Source: Alphaproteobacteria bacterium
Lineage (GTDB): Bacteria > Pseudomonadota > Alphaproteobacteria > Rhizobiales > Xanthobacteraceae
Assembly (NCBI GenBank): GCA_037200445.1
Contig: JBBCGH010000001.1
Span: 930,001-994,000 of the forward strand
Direction: 5' to 3'
DNA length: 64,000 nt
The notes beneath the pieces are model-generated. The model was not told the DNA's origin, searched no databases, and worked only from the letters and a program-made list of their open reading frames with translations. Every line of letters starts with the position of its first letter. Position 1 is the first letter of the stretch. Of the stretch, positions 40,048-48,442 are shown in pieces. The position numbers were made by a program, and so were the translations under genes.

Positions 40048-40926
40048 ATGGAACTGTTTCTGCATCAGGTTCTGGCGGGGCTTGCGACCGGCGGCATCTA
40101 CGCCTGCATGGCGCTCGCCGTGGTGATGATTTACCAGGCGATCGATCACCTGAATTTCGCGCAGGGCGAGATGGCGATGTTCTCGACCTTCATCGCCTGG
40201 CAATTGATTCAGTGGGGCCTGCCGTATTGGGCGGCCTTCGTGCTTACCATCGGCATTTCGTTTGTCGCCGGCGTGCTGATCGACCGTATCGTGCTTCGGC
40301 CGCTGCATGGGCAGCATATCCTGAGCCATGTCGTGGCGTTCATTGCCTTGTTGTCGATCTTCAACAGCACCGCGGGCTTCATCTGGGACTGGACCATCAA
40401 AAGCTTCGCGAGCCCGTTCGGCTCGGGCCAGCTGTTCGGGCAGAGCCTGATCGGGCCGCATGACGCCGGTATGATGGCGGTGACCCTGGTGATGCTGGTG
40501 CTGCTCTATCTCTTCTTCCGTCACACGCGCGTTGGCCTTTCGATGCGCGCCGCTGCCGCGAACCCTGAGTCCGCGCAGCTTGCCGGCATCCGCGTCGGCT
40601 GGATGAACGCGCTCGGCTGGGGCATGGCGGCGGCGATCGGCTCGGTCGCCGGCATGCTGATCGCGCCGGTCGTATTCCTCGAGCCGAATATGATGCTCTC
40701 CATCCTGCTTTATGGATTCGCCGGTGCGGTGGTTGGGGGGCTGACCAGCCCCGGCGGTGCGGTGCTCGGCGGGTTCGCGGTCGGTGTGATCGAGAACCTC
40801 GCCGGCACCTACATTCCGGTGGTTGGGCGCGAGATGAAGCTTTCCATCGCGCTCTGCATCATCGTGGCTGTCCTGTGCGTGAAGCCGAGCGGCCTGTTCG
40901 GCCGGCCGGTCGTGACGAGGGTGTGA
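40048..40926 (+). CDS. livH: HAAT-family ABC transporter permease, LivH type
   Basis: A 292-residue inner-membrane permease that begins MELFLHQVLAGLATGGIYAC with the family motif MIYQAIDHLNFAQGEMAM. ATG 40048 is eight bases after the livF stop; the longer frame through livF is out of character. The C-terminal GGLTSPGGAVLGGFAVGVIE is typical of LivH. Confidence 0.92.
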   Translation: MELFLHQVLAGLATGGIYACMALAVVMIYQAIDHLNFAQGEMAMFSTFIAWQLIQWGLPYWAAFVLTIGISFVAGVLIDRIVLRPLHGQHILSHVVAFIALLSIFNSTAGFIWDWTIKSFASPFGSGQLFGQSLIGPHDAGMMAVTLVMLVLLYLFFRHTRVGLSMRAAAANPESAQLAGIRVGWMNALGWGMAAAIGSVAGMLIAPVVFLEPNMMLSILLYGFAGAVVGGLTSPGGAVLGGFAVGVIENLAGTYIPVVGREMKLSIALCIIVAVLCVKPSGLFGRPVVTRV

Positions 40927-40929
40927 GAT

Positions 40930-41937
40930 ATGCTGCTGCGCCCGGAAACACGTGAACCGCCCGTCTACGCCGTCGCGGGGCTGTCGCTCGCGCAGTGGAA
41001 GGTGATTTTGCTCGGCGCCGGCCTGATCGTCGCCTGCGTGATCCCGTTCTTCTTGAAGAACTTCTACATCTTCCAGATCACGCTCGCGATCATCTACGCG
41101 ATCGCAATTCTCGGGCTGAATTTGCTGACCGGTTTCAACGGCCAGTTTTCGCTCGGCCATTCGGCGTTCTACGCCATCGGCGCCTACACGGCCGCGATCA
41201 TGATGGAGAACCTCGGGATCAACTATCTCTGGACGCTGCCCGCGGCCGCCGCCGTCTGTTTCGTGTTCGGCTTCCTGTTCGGGCTGCCGGCACTGCGGCT
41301 CGAAGGCATCTATCTTGCCCTTGCGACATTCGCGCTCGCGATCGCGATTCCGCAGGCGCTCAAGTCGAGTGTGGTGGAGCACTGGACCGGCGGTGTGCAG
41401 GGCATCGTCATCATCAAGCCGGATGCGCCGTTCGGCCTGCCGCTCAATTCCGACCAGTGGCTCTACGTGCTGACAGTCATAGTCGCGATCGTCATGTACG
41501 TGTGCGCAACCAATCTGGTGCAGAGCCGCACCGGCCGTGCCCTGATCGCGATCCGCGACCATCCGGTGGCCGCAAGCGCAATGGGCATCAACGTGTCGCT
41601 CTACAAGTCGCTGACCTTCGGGGTGAGCGCGCTCTACACCGGCGTCGCGGGCGCGCTCGGCGCCATCGCGATCGCGTTCGTCGCACCCGACAGCTTCACC
41701 TTCGTGCTGGCGGTCGCGCTGTTCGTCGGTCTCGTGGTCGGCGGCGTGGCGTCGATCCCCGGCACGCTGGTGGGCGGCCTGTTCGTCCTGTTCGTACCCA
41801 ACATTGCCGAGTCCGTCTCGAAGGGCCTGGCCGGCGCCGTCTACGGGGTGATCCTGCTGCTCGTCATCTATCTGATGCCATCGGGCGCCGCGGGCCTCGC
41901 CCGCCTCGTCACCGCCAAACTGATGCAACGCCGCTAG
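40930..41937 (+). CDS. livM: HAAT-family ABC transporter permease, LivM type
   Basis: A 335-residue permease. The LivM stretch LLTGFNGQFSLGHSAFYAIG is present, with multiple hydrophobic helices and the cytoplasmic coupling loop RTGRALIAIRDHPVAASAMG. The ATG lies three bases after the livH stop. It is followed 13 bases later by the first of three binding-protein genes. Confidence 0.92.
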   Translation: MLLRPETREPPVYAVAGLSLAQWKVILLGAGLIVACVIPFFLKNFYIFQITLAIIYAIAILGLNLLTGFNGQFSLGHSAFYAIGAYTAAIMMENLGINYLWTLPAAAAVCFVFGFLFGLPALRLEGIYLALATFALAIAIPQALKSSVVEHWTGGVQGIVIIKPDAPFGLPLNSDQWLYVLTVIVAIVMYVCATNLVQSRTGRALIAIRDHPVAASAMGINVSLYKSLTFGVSALYTGVAGALGAIAIAFVAPDSFTFVLAVALFVGLVVGGVASIPGTLVGGLFVLFVPNIAESVSKGLAGAVYGVILLLVIYLMPSGAAGLARLVTAKLMQRR

Positions 41938-41950
41938 CACGGAGGACACC

Positions 41951-43168
41951 ATGCGGTCCTGGAAGCACCTGCTGATCGCCTGCGTGGCGCTCGTTCTCGC
42001 TTCGCCCGCCACCGCGCAGAAGAAATACGATACTGGTGCGAGCGACACCGAGGTGCGCATCGGCAACATCATGCCGTACTCGGGGCCGGCCTCGGCCTAC
42101 GGGACGATCGGCAAGACGCTTGCGGCCTACTTCAACAAGGTCAATGCCGAAGGCGGCGTCAACGGGCGCAAGATCACCTTCATCACTTACGATGACGGCT
42201 ATGCGCCGCCCAAGACCGTCGAGCAGGCGCGCCGCCTCATCGAGAACGACGACGTGCTGCTGATCCTCAACAGCCTCGGCACCGCGCACAATACCGCGAT
42301 CCAGAAGTACATGAATTCAAAGAAGGTGCCGCAGCTATTCGTCGCGACCGGCGCGACCAAGTTCGGCGACCCGAAGAACTTCCCGTGGACCATGGGCTGG
42401 CAGCCGAACTACCAGAGCGAAGGCCGCATCTTCGCGCGCTACATCCTCGACAATTATCCGAACGGCAAGATCGGCGTCCTGTTCCAGAACGACGACTACG
42501 GCAAGGACTACCTCAAGGGCCTCAAAGACGGGCTCGGCGACAAGACCAAGACGATGATCGTCGCCGAATTGCCCTACGAGGCGACCGACCCGACCGTCGA
42601 TTCGCAGATCGTCAGCCTGAAGGCCGCCGGTGCCGATGTTTTCTTCAATGTCACGACGCCGAAGTTCGCCGCGCAGGCGATCAAGAAGGCGGCGGAGATC
42701 GGCTGGAAGCCGGCGCACCTGCTCAACAGCGTGTCGGCCTCGGTTGGCGCCGTGATCAAGCCAGCCGGGATCGAAAATGCGCAGGGCCTCTTCACCGCGC
42801 TTTACGGAAAGGATCCGACCGATCCGTTCTGGAACGACGACCCCGGCCGCAAGGAATGGGCCGCCTTCATGGACAAGTATTATCCGGAGGGGGACAAGAC
42901 CTCGAGCTTCACGGTCTATGGCTACAGCGTGGCGCGCACCATGGTGCAGGTGCTGCAGCAGTGCGGCGACGACCTCACGCGCGCCAATGTGATGAAGCAG
43001 GCGGCTAACCTGAAGGATTTCGAAACCGGCATGGCGTTGCCGGGAATCAAGATCAACACCAGTGCGGCGGATTTCTATCCGATCGAGCAGATGCAGATGG
43101 GGAAATTCGAGGGTGAGTCGTTCAAGCCGTTCGGCCCAATCCTGAACGGCGAGATCGGGGGCATGTGA
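41951..43168 (+). CDS. ABC transporter substrate-binding protein, first of three tandem paralogues
   Basis: A 405-residue type 1 binding protein. Signal peptide ends near SPATAQ; the mature N-terminus KKYDTGASDTEVRIGN is shared with the next two genes. Later blocks GKIGVLFQNDDYGKDYLKGL and TTPKFAAQAIKKAAEIGWKP recur in all three. GGAGG is well placed before the ATG. It would deliver substrate to the LivHM pore. The ligand is probably an acid or amide degraded by the divergent CoA-dependent genes; this is inferred. Confidence 0.9.
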   Translation: MRSWKHLLIACVALVLASPATAQKKYDTGASDTEVRIGNIMPYSGPASAYGTIGKTLAAYFNKVNAEGGVNGRKITFITYDDGYAPPKTVEQARRLIENDDVLLILNSLGTAHNTAIQKYMNSKKVPQLFVATGATKFGDPKNFPWTMGWQPNYQSEGRIFARYILDNYPNGKIGVLFQNDDYGKDYLKGLKDGLGDKTKTMIVAELPYEATDPTVDSQIVSLKAAGADVFFNVTTPKFAAQAIKKAAEIGWKPAHLLNSVSASVGAVIKPAGIENAQGLFTALYGKDPTDPFWNDDPGRKEWAAFMDKYYPEGDKTSSFTVYGYSVARTMVQVLQQCGDDLTRANVMKQAANLKDFETGMALPGIKINTSAADFYPIEQMQMGKFEGESFKPFGPILNGEIGGM

Positions 43169-43203
43169 CGGAAACCGAGAGGCAAAACGAAAGGGAGGTG
43201 GCA

Positions 43204-44424
43204 ATGCGTGTGAGTCGACGTTCCCTGTTGCTCTCCACAGCGGCCGGCGTCATTGGGGCCGCTACACCGGCGTTCGCGCAGAAGAAATACGATCCGGGTG
43301 CGAGCGATACCGAAATTAAGCTCGGCAACACGACGCCATATTCGGGGCCGGCCTCGGCCTACGGCACGAACGGGCGCGCGGCGGCCGCCTATTTCCGCAT
43401 GATCAACGACCGGGGCGGGGTAAACGGGCGCAAGATCACGTTCATCAGCTACGATGACGCCTATTCTCCGCCGAAGACGGTCGAACAGGCTCGCAAGCTC
43501 GTCGAGAGCGACGAGGTGCTGGCGCTGGTGCAGACGCTAGGCACTGCGACCAACTCGGCGATCATGAAATACACGAACGCCAAGAAGATACCGCAGCTCT
43601 TCGTCGCCACCGGCGGCACCAAGTTCGGCGATCCGAAGAACTTCCCCTGGACCATGGGCTTCCAGCCCAACTATCAGAGCGAGGGCCGCGTCTACGCCAA
43701 ATTCATCCTGGCGAACTATCCCGCCGGCAAGATCGCCGTGCTGTTCCAGAACGATGATTACGGCAAGGATGTGCTGAAGGGATTGAAGGACGGGCTCGGC
43801 GGCAGGACCACGATGATCATCGCCGAGGCGCCCTACGAGACCGGCGATCCGACGGTCGACTCGCAGGTCGTGCGGCTGCAAGCCTCCGGTGCGGATATCT
43901 TCGTGAACATCGCGACGCCGAAATTCGCCGCGCAGGCGATCAAGAAGGTCGCCGAGCTCGGCTGGAAGTCGGTGCATATCCTTAACAACGTCTCGGGTTC
44001 GATCGGGTCGGTGCTCAAACCGGCAGGATTCGCGAATTCCAAGGGCATTCTTTCGACGGCCTACCTGCAGGACCCGACCGACAAGGCGAACGCCAACGAT
44101 CCGGGCGTAAAGGAGTGGGTCGCCTTCATGGACAAATATTTTCCGGACGGCGACAAGACGAATTCGGGCAATGTCAGCGGCTACGTGATCGCGCGGTTGA
44201 TGGTCCAGGTGCTCCAGCAATGCGGGGACAATCTCACGCGTGAGAACGTGATGAAGCAGGCCGCGAACCTGAAGGATGTCGATCTCGGCATGCTGCTGCC
44301 GGGCATCAAGGTAAATACCAGTCCGACCGACTATTTCCCGCTGAAGCAGCTACAGATGCGGCGCTTCAACGGCGAGGGATGGGAGAATTTCGGCCCGGTC
44401 ATTTCGGGAGAGATCGGGAGCTGA
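43204..44424 (+). CDS. ABC transporter substrate-binding protein, second of three tandem paralogues
   Basis: A 406-residue paralogue. ATG 43204 is chosen because GGGAGG lies five bases upstream, giving MRVSRRSLLLSTAAGVIGAA, a signal peptide with a twin-arginine-like SRRSLL; its neighbours have ordinary Sec signals. The mature part begins KKYDPGASDTEIKLGN. Ligand-contact stretches differ from the other two (for example VQTLGTATNSAIMKY), suggesting a different substrate range. It lies 35 bases after the first paralogue. Confidence 0.9.
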   Translation: MRVSRRSLLLSTAAGVIGAATPAFAQKKYDPGASDTEIKLGNTTPYSGPASAYGTNGRAAAAYFRMINDRGGVNGRKITFISYDDAYSPPKTVEQARKLVESDEVLALVQTLGTATNSAIMKYTNAKKIPQLFVATGGTKFGDPKNFPWTMGFQPNYQSEGRVYAKFILANYPAGKIAVLFQNDDYGKDVLKGLKDGLGGRTTMIIAEAPYETGDPTVDSQVVRLQASGADIFVNIATPKFAAQAIKKVAELGWKSVHILNNVSGSIGSVLKPAGFANSKGILSTAYLQDPTDKANANDPGVKEWVAFMDKYFPDGDKTNSGNVSGYVIARLMVQVLQQCGDNLTRENVMKQAANLKDVDLGMLLPGIKVNTSPTDYFPLKQLQMRRFNGEGWENFGPVISGEIGS

Positions 44425-44481
44425 AACTGCTAGAGTGCAGGGAAACATGCCGCCGCGGCGGTCAATCAAGGAGAGGAAGTG

Positions 44482-45708
44482 ATGCAACTGACCAAACGGA
44501 TATTGTTGGCCTCGGCCGCGGCGACGCTCATCGCGGTCGCGAGCCCGGCGCTGGCGCAGAAGAAGTACGATCCGGGCGCGAGCGACACCGAGATCAAGAT
44601 CGGCAATACCAATCCCTACAGCGGCCCGGCCTCGGCCTACGGTCTGATCGGCAAGACGATCGACGCCTACTTCAAGAAGGTGAACGCGGAAGGGGGCATC
44701 AACGGCCGCAAGGTGAACTTCGTTTCCTATGATGACGGCTACTCGCCGCCGAAGGCCGTGGAACAGGTGCGCAAGCTGGTCGAGAGCGACGAAGTGCTGC
44801 TCGTGTTCCAGCCGCTCGGCACGCCGTCCAACACGGCGATCCAGAAGTACATGAACTCCAAGAAGGTGCCGCAGTTGTTCGTGGCGACCGGCGCCACCAA
44901 GTGGGGCGACCCGCAGCACTTCCCCTGGACCATGGGCTGGCAGCCGACCTACCAGGCGGAAGGGCAGATCTACGCCAAGTACATCATGAAGACCCATCCG
45001 AATGCGAAGATCGCGATTCTGTTCCAGAACGACGATTACGGCAAAGACTACGTCAAGGGTCTCAAAGACGGTCTCGGCGACAAGGCCAAGACCATGATCG
45101 TCTCCGAGCTGCCCTACGAGCCGGCGGATCCCACCGTCGACTCGCAGATCGTGTCCCTGAAGAATTCCGGCGCCGACGTGTTCTTCAACGTCACGACGCC
45201 GAAGTTCGCCGCGCAGGCGATCAAGAAGGCGCACGAGATCGGCTGGAAGCCGGTGCATCTTCTGAACAACGTATCGAACTCGTTCGGCTCGGTGCTCAAG
45301 CCCGCGGGTCTCGAGGCGTCGAAGGATGTGCTGTCCACCGGCTACCTGAAGGACCCGACCGACCCGACCTGGGACAACGATGCCGGCAAGAAGGAATGGC
45401 TTGCCTTCATGGACAAGTACTTCCCCGAGGGTGACAAGACCTCGAGCTTCACGGTCTATGGCTACACGGTCGCGCAGACGCTGCACCAGGTGCTGAAGCA
45501 GGCCGGCGACAACCTCACGCGCGAGAACGTGATGAAACAGGCCGCGAGCCTGAAGAACGTCAGCCACCCGATGCTGCTGCCGGGCATCACCATCAACACC
45601 AGCGACAAGGACTTCTATCCGATCGAACAGATGCAGATGCAGAAGTTTACCGGCGAGCGCTGGGAGCTGTTCGGCCCGGTCATCAGCGGGAGCGGCGAGG
45701 GAAGCTAA
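44482..45708 (+). CDS. ABC transporter substrate-binding protein, third of three tandem paralogues
   Basis: A 408-residue paralogue with signal peptide ending PALAQ and mature start KKYDPGASDTEIKIGN. AAGGAGAGG precedes the ATG; a GTG directly before it is also possible. It resembles the first paralogue most in the C-terminal half (DKTSSFTVYGY and FYPIEQMQM). It is the last gene of the Liv operon and converges on the ABC exporter permease gene. Confidence 0.9.
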   Translation: MQLTKRILLASAAATLIAVASPALAQKKYDPGASDTEIKIGNTNPYSGPASAYGLIGKTIDAYFKKVNAEGGINGRKVNFVSYDDGYSPPKAVEQVRKLVESDEVLLVFQPLGTPSNTAIQKYMNSKKVPQLFVATGATKWGDPQHFPWTMGWQPTYQAEGQIYAKYIMKTHPNAKIAILFQNDDYGKDYVKGLKDGLGDKAKTMIVSELPYEPADPTVDSQIVSLKNSGADVFFNVTTPKFAAQAIKKAHEIGWKPVHLLNNVSNSFGSVLKPAGLEASKDVLSTGYLKDPTDPTWDNDAGKKEWLAFMDKYFPEGDKTSSFTVYGYTVAQTLHQVLKQAGDNLTRENVMKQAASLKNVSHPMLLPGITINTSDKDFYPIEQMQMQKFTGERWELFGPVISGSGEGS

Positions 45709-45716
45709 TCATTCAG

Positions 45717-45761
45717 ACCTCATCCTGAGGAGCGATCGAAGGATCGCGTCTCGAAGGATGG
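45717..45761. repeat. CCATCCTTCGAGACGC intergenic repeat, copy 2 (reverse orientation)
   Basis: ACCTCATCCTGAGGAGC at the left and GCGTCTCGAAGGATGG at the right are the reverse complement of the arms at 29308-29355. An internal GCGATC/GATCGC dyad is also present. It lies in the 96-base gap between convergent genes and could form a terminator-like structure. Confidence 0.75.
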
Positions 45762-45804
45762 CCACAAGCGCCGTCGCCCTCGGGCGGCGGCGTTTCCTCT
45801 TCCG

Positions 45805-47409
45805 CTATAGCCGATGCGGGCTCGTCCAGTACGCGGCCGCCAGGATGCCGAGCCCGATCGAGGCCGGAAACAACGCGAGCCATGAGCCGCCGACCGCGAC
45901 GGCGGCGGTTGCGGCCCAGGAGATCGACGAGAACGCTTCGGCGAACGTCGCAAAGCGTGACGCGGTCTGGCGGTGGCGGAAGTAGCGCCGCGTCGCCTGC
46001 TTGCGGAAGAAAAACTGGACAGCAACAGCAGCAGCAGCAGCAGCAAAAATGCCGAGCGCCGAGGTAAACGCGCCGGTGACCGAGAGAAACGCAAGCGCGG
46101 CGATGAACGGCGCGAACGCGACCGCGATGGCGCCGAGCACCGCCTCGATCTTGGCGCGCACCACAAGAAGGCGCGGGACCGGCGCGGTCGCCACCAGGTC
46201 CGGCGCGTCCTCGCCGGAAATCGCTAGCCAGGCAAGGCCGCCGGCGAGCTGGCCCGCCGCCATCACCAGCACCGGCACGATCACGATCAGCGCGCCGATG
46301 CCCTCGCCGTAGGAGCGCCACAGCATCAGGGCGGGCGGCAGCAGATAGAGCATCTGCATCAGCGTCTGTGAGACCAGCCACGGGTCGCGCGCGAGCAGCG
46401 TCCATTCCTTCTGCCGCAGCACGCGCGCCGCGGAGCGCGGGCGGAAGCCGGAGCGCGCCGCCTGCCGCGCACCGGTTGCGGCGACGCTCGATGCCGCGAT
46501 CGCGTGATCGCCGAAGCGCGCCGAGAAGACCACGATCGCGGCGACGAGCAGCGCAAGGCTGCCGCCGAGCACAACCGCGAGCGCCGTAAGGTCGCCGAGC
46601 GCCGCACGCGCCGGCCACCACACGAAACTGTCGATGTCGGGCACCAGCGCAACGAGCGTGTCGGACTCCAGGAACACCATCCGCGACAGGGTGCCGTGCG
46701 ACAGGATCGCGGCGACCTGCAGTCCGATGATGAACACCGCCGCGATCACGGCGGCCACGATCTGCGCGGCGAGCCGCGTGCGCTTCGGCCCGATCAGGCG
46801 GAACAGGAGCACGGTGAGCGCGACCGCGCCGGCCGCGGCTGTCGCGCCCATTGCGACGACCACCCCATAGGCGCCGAGCCAGCGCGCCCCGCCTTGCGCG
46901 ATCAGCACATTGATCAGCGGCGCGCCGAGCAGCACCGCCATCACGATCATCGCGAGCGCCATGGCGGCGATGCGCACCGCAAAGATTTTCCGCGCCGCGG
47001 TCGGGGAAGAGAGGATCAGATCGAGATCGGAGCGCGCATAGAAGGCCCGCGTCACCGACTCCATCGCCTGCGACATCAAGAGCGACCACGAGAGCAGCGC
47101 TGTGCCGGTGATGACGACGAGCGCCGGCTTGTCGGGCTCGGTGCCGACATTCACGTACCGCCCGACGAAATACCAGGCGAGCAGATGCGCGAAGGCGAGG
47201 AAGATCGCGACCGCGATTGCGACGATGCGCTCGCGCCCGCGCCGCCCCGCCGTCATCATGCCGAGCCAGTCGCGCCAGGCGAGGCGCAGCTCGTGATTGG
47301 CGAACCAGGGGAGGGTACCGACCGCGCATGTTCCGGCGAAAGCCTGTCCCCGACCTGATCCGGGATGGGTACCGGTTCGCCGACCAAGAACATGCGCCAC
47401 AGACATCAT
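45805..47409 (-). CDS. ABC-2 type transporter permease-like membrane protein
   Basis: A 534-residue protein with about ten or more hydrophobic segments spread through the chain, preceded by a short cytoplasmic N-terminus. An overlapping frame over the same DNA lacks this hydrophobic pattern and is rejected. ATG 47409 overlaps the ATPase stop as TGATG; GTG 47412 is an alternative. With the preceding ATPase it makes a two-gene exporter. An Ala-rich run (IFAAAAAAVAVQ) is encoded by an AGC/GCT triplet repeat at 46018-46044. The substrate is unknown. Confidence 0.82.
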   Translation of the reverse strand: MMSVAHVLGRRTGTHPGSGRGQAFAGTCAVGTLPWFANHELRLAWRDWLGMMTAGRRGRERIVAIAVAIFLAFAHLLAWYFVGRYVNVGTEPDKPALVVITGTALLSWSLLMSQAMESVTRAFYARSDLDLILSSPTAARKIFAVRIAAMALAMIVMAVLLGAPLINVLIAQGGARWLGAYGVVVAMGATAAAGAVALTVLLFRLIGPKRTRLAAQIVAAVIAAVFIIGLQVAAILSHGTLSRMVFLESDTLVALVPDIDSFVWWPARAALGDLTALAVVLGGSLALLVAAIVVFSARFGDHAIAASSVAATGARQAARSGFRPRSAARVLRQKEWTLLARDPWLVSQTLMQMLYLLPPALMLWRSYGEGIGALIVIVPVLVMAAGQLAGGLAWLAISGEDAPDLVATAPVPRLLVVRAKIEAVLGAIAVAFAPFIAALAFLSVTGAFTSALGIFAAAAAAVAVQFFFRKQATRRYFRHRQTASRFATFAEAFSSISWAATAAVAVGGSWLALFPASIGLGILAAAYWTSPHRL

Positions 47410-48152
47410 CACGCGGCGGCCTGCTGCTCGGCGACGAGCGCGAGGAAGGTGTCTTCGAGGCTGGAGAGCTTCTGGCCGGCCTGTGCGCGCAGTTCGTCGA
47501 GCGTGCCCTCGGCGATCAGGCGCCCGCCCGCGATGATGCCAACGCGATCGGCCATGCGCTCGGCAACTTCGAGGATGTGCGTGGTCATGATCACAGTGCC
47601 GCCTGCCGCGACCCGCTCGCGCAGCACGCGCTTGACCTGCCGCGCCGAGCCGGCATCGAGCCCGGTCAGCGGCTCGTCGAGGATGATCACGCGCGGCCCG
47701 TGCACCAGCGCGCCGGCGAGCGCCACCTTCTGGCGCATGCCCTTGGAAAAGCCCTCGCAGCGCTCATGCGCATGCGGGAGGAGCTCCAGCCAGTCCATCA
47801 GTTCGCGCGCGCGCGTCTCGCCGATGTCGGCATCGAGGCCCCACAGCCCCGCGACGAATTCGAGATATTCATACGGCGTCAGTTTGTCGTAGATCATCGG
47901 CTCGTCCGAGACCCACGCGACGATGCGCTTCGCCTCCACGGGATTGCGCAGCGCGTCGATATCGCAGATGCGGATCGTGCCGGCATCGGGCGGCAGCAGG
48001 CCTGCGACCATACGCAAGGTCGTGGTCTTGCCGGCGCCGTTCGGGCCGAGCAGCGAATAGAATTCGCCCTGGCGGACCGAGAGATCAAGGCCGGCGACCG
48101 CCGGCCGGCCGAACGATTTGCAAAGGCCGCGGATGTCGAGCGCGTACGTCAT
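47409..48152 (-). CDS. ABC transporter ATP-binding protein (exporter type)
   Basis: A 247-residue ATPase with Walker A GPNGAGKTT, signature GFSKGMRQKVALAGAL, Walker B VIILDEPLTGLD and H-loop TTHILE. The FSKGM form of the signature and the following LTGLD are typical of ABC-2 type drug, lipid or sodium exporters. ATG 48152 is chosen from family length; the longer frame is unsupported. It is coupled to the permease gene. Confidence 0.9.
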   Translation of the reverse strand: MTYALDIRGLCKSFGRPAVAGLDLSVRQGEFYSLLGPNGAGKTTTLRMVAGLLPPDAGTIRICDIDALRNPVEAKRIVAWVSDEPMIYDKLTPYEYLEFVAGLWGLDADIGETRARELMDWLELLPHAHERCEGFSKGMRQKVALAGALVHGPRVIILDEPLTGLDAGSARQVKRVLRERVAAGGTVIMTTHILEVAERMADRVGIIAGGRLIAEGTLDELRAQAGQKLSSLEDTFLALVAEQQAAA

Positions 48153-48229
48153 GGTGAATCTTCGGTGAAATGGGCGAACAGTGTAGCGCCGCAGAGGTTT
48201 CAGCCCGGTGAATCCGTTTCCCGCATTCG

Positions 48230-48258
48230 TTGACATCGGCGGTTCCTCCCGCGATATT
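48230..48258 (+). promoter_or_regulatory. Candidate sigma-70-type promoter
   Basis: TTGACA (48230-48235), a 17-base spacer and GATATT (48253-48258) match a housekeeping promoter, with a perfect -35 and four of six in the -10. It points rightward into a non-coding stretch that ends in a terminator at 48369-48398. Confidence 0.5.
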
Positions 48259-48264
48259 GCGCGG

Positions 48265-48398
48265 ATGCTGAGCCGCATCGCGCTGAAAGTGAAAAAATCC
48301 TCCGCTCGGGGGATTGGGTTTTCGCGCGCGCCATACGGTTAAGCTCTCGGCAAACGCGAAGATCGCAAGGGCCCCGCCGGTTCCGGACGGGCCTTTTT
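48265..48398 (+). ncRNA. Candidate small RNA or attenuated leader upstream of the DapA-like gene
   Basis: About 134 bases between a promoter-like sequence and a terminator-like hairpin, with no convincing ORF. Three hairpins can be drawn: AATCCTCC with GGGGGATT (48296-48315), TTCGCG with CGCGAA (48321-48360), and the terminator. It could be an independent small RNA or the attenuated 5' leader of the DapA-like gene, whose ATG is 45 bases beyond the terminator. No known family was recognised. Confidence 0.4.
48369..48398 (+). terminator. Rho-independent terminator-like hairpin
   Basis: GGCCCCGCCGG and CCGGACGGGCC form a GC-rich stem around TT, followed by five T. No gene ends upstream on this strand within 2.6 kb, so it must end a non-coding transcript or act as an attenuator. 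Confidence 0.65.
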
Positions 48399-48442
48399 CG
48401 TTTGCGGTCCTTGTCCTCCGGCTCACACGAAGGAGAAGGACG

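Noticed and set aside
40033-42072. A 679-codon open frame on the - strand across livH and livM
   Set aside because: The composition is highly charged (Asp, Arg, His, Gln) with no domain features; it mirrors hydrophobic codons of the two permease genes.
43165-43203. Start of the second tandem binding protein at GTG 43165
   Set aside because: It would add 13 charged residues before the signal peptide, and GGGAGG is correctly spaced only for ATG 43204.
45713-47329. Alternative frame over the ABC exporter permease
   Set aside because: It is Ala/Arg-rich without hydrophobic segments. The frame 45805-47409 has regular membrane helices and is coupled to the ATPase gene.
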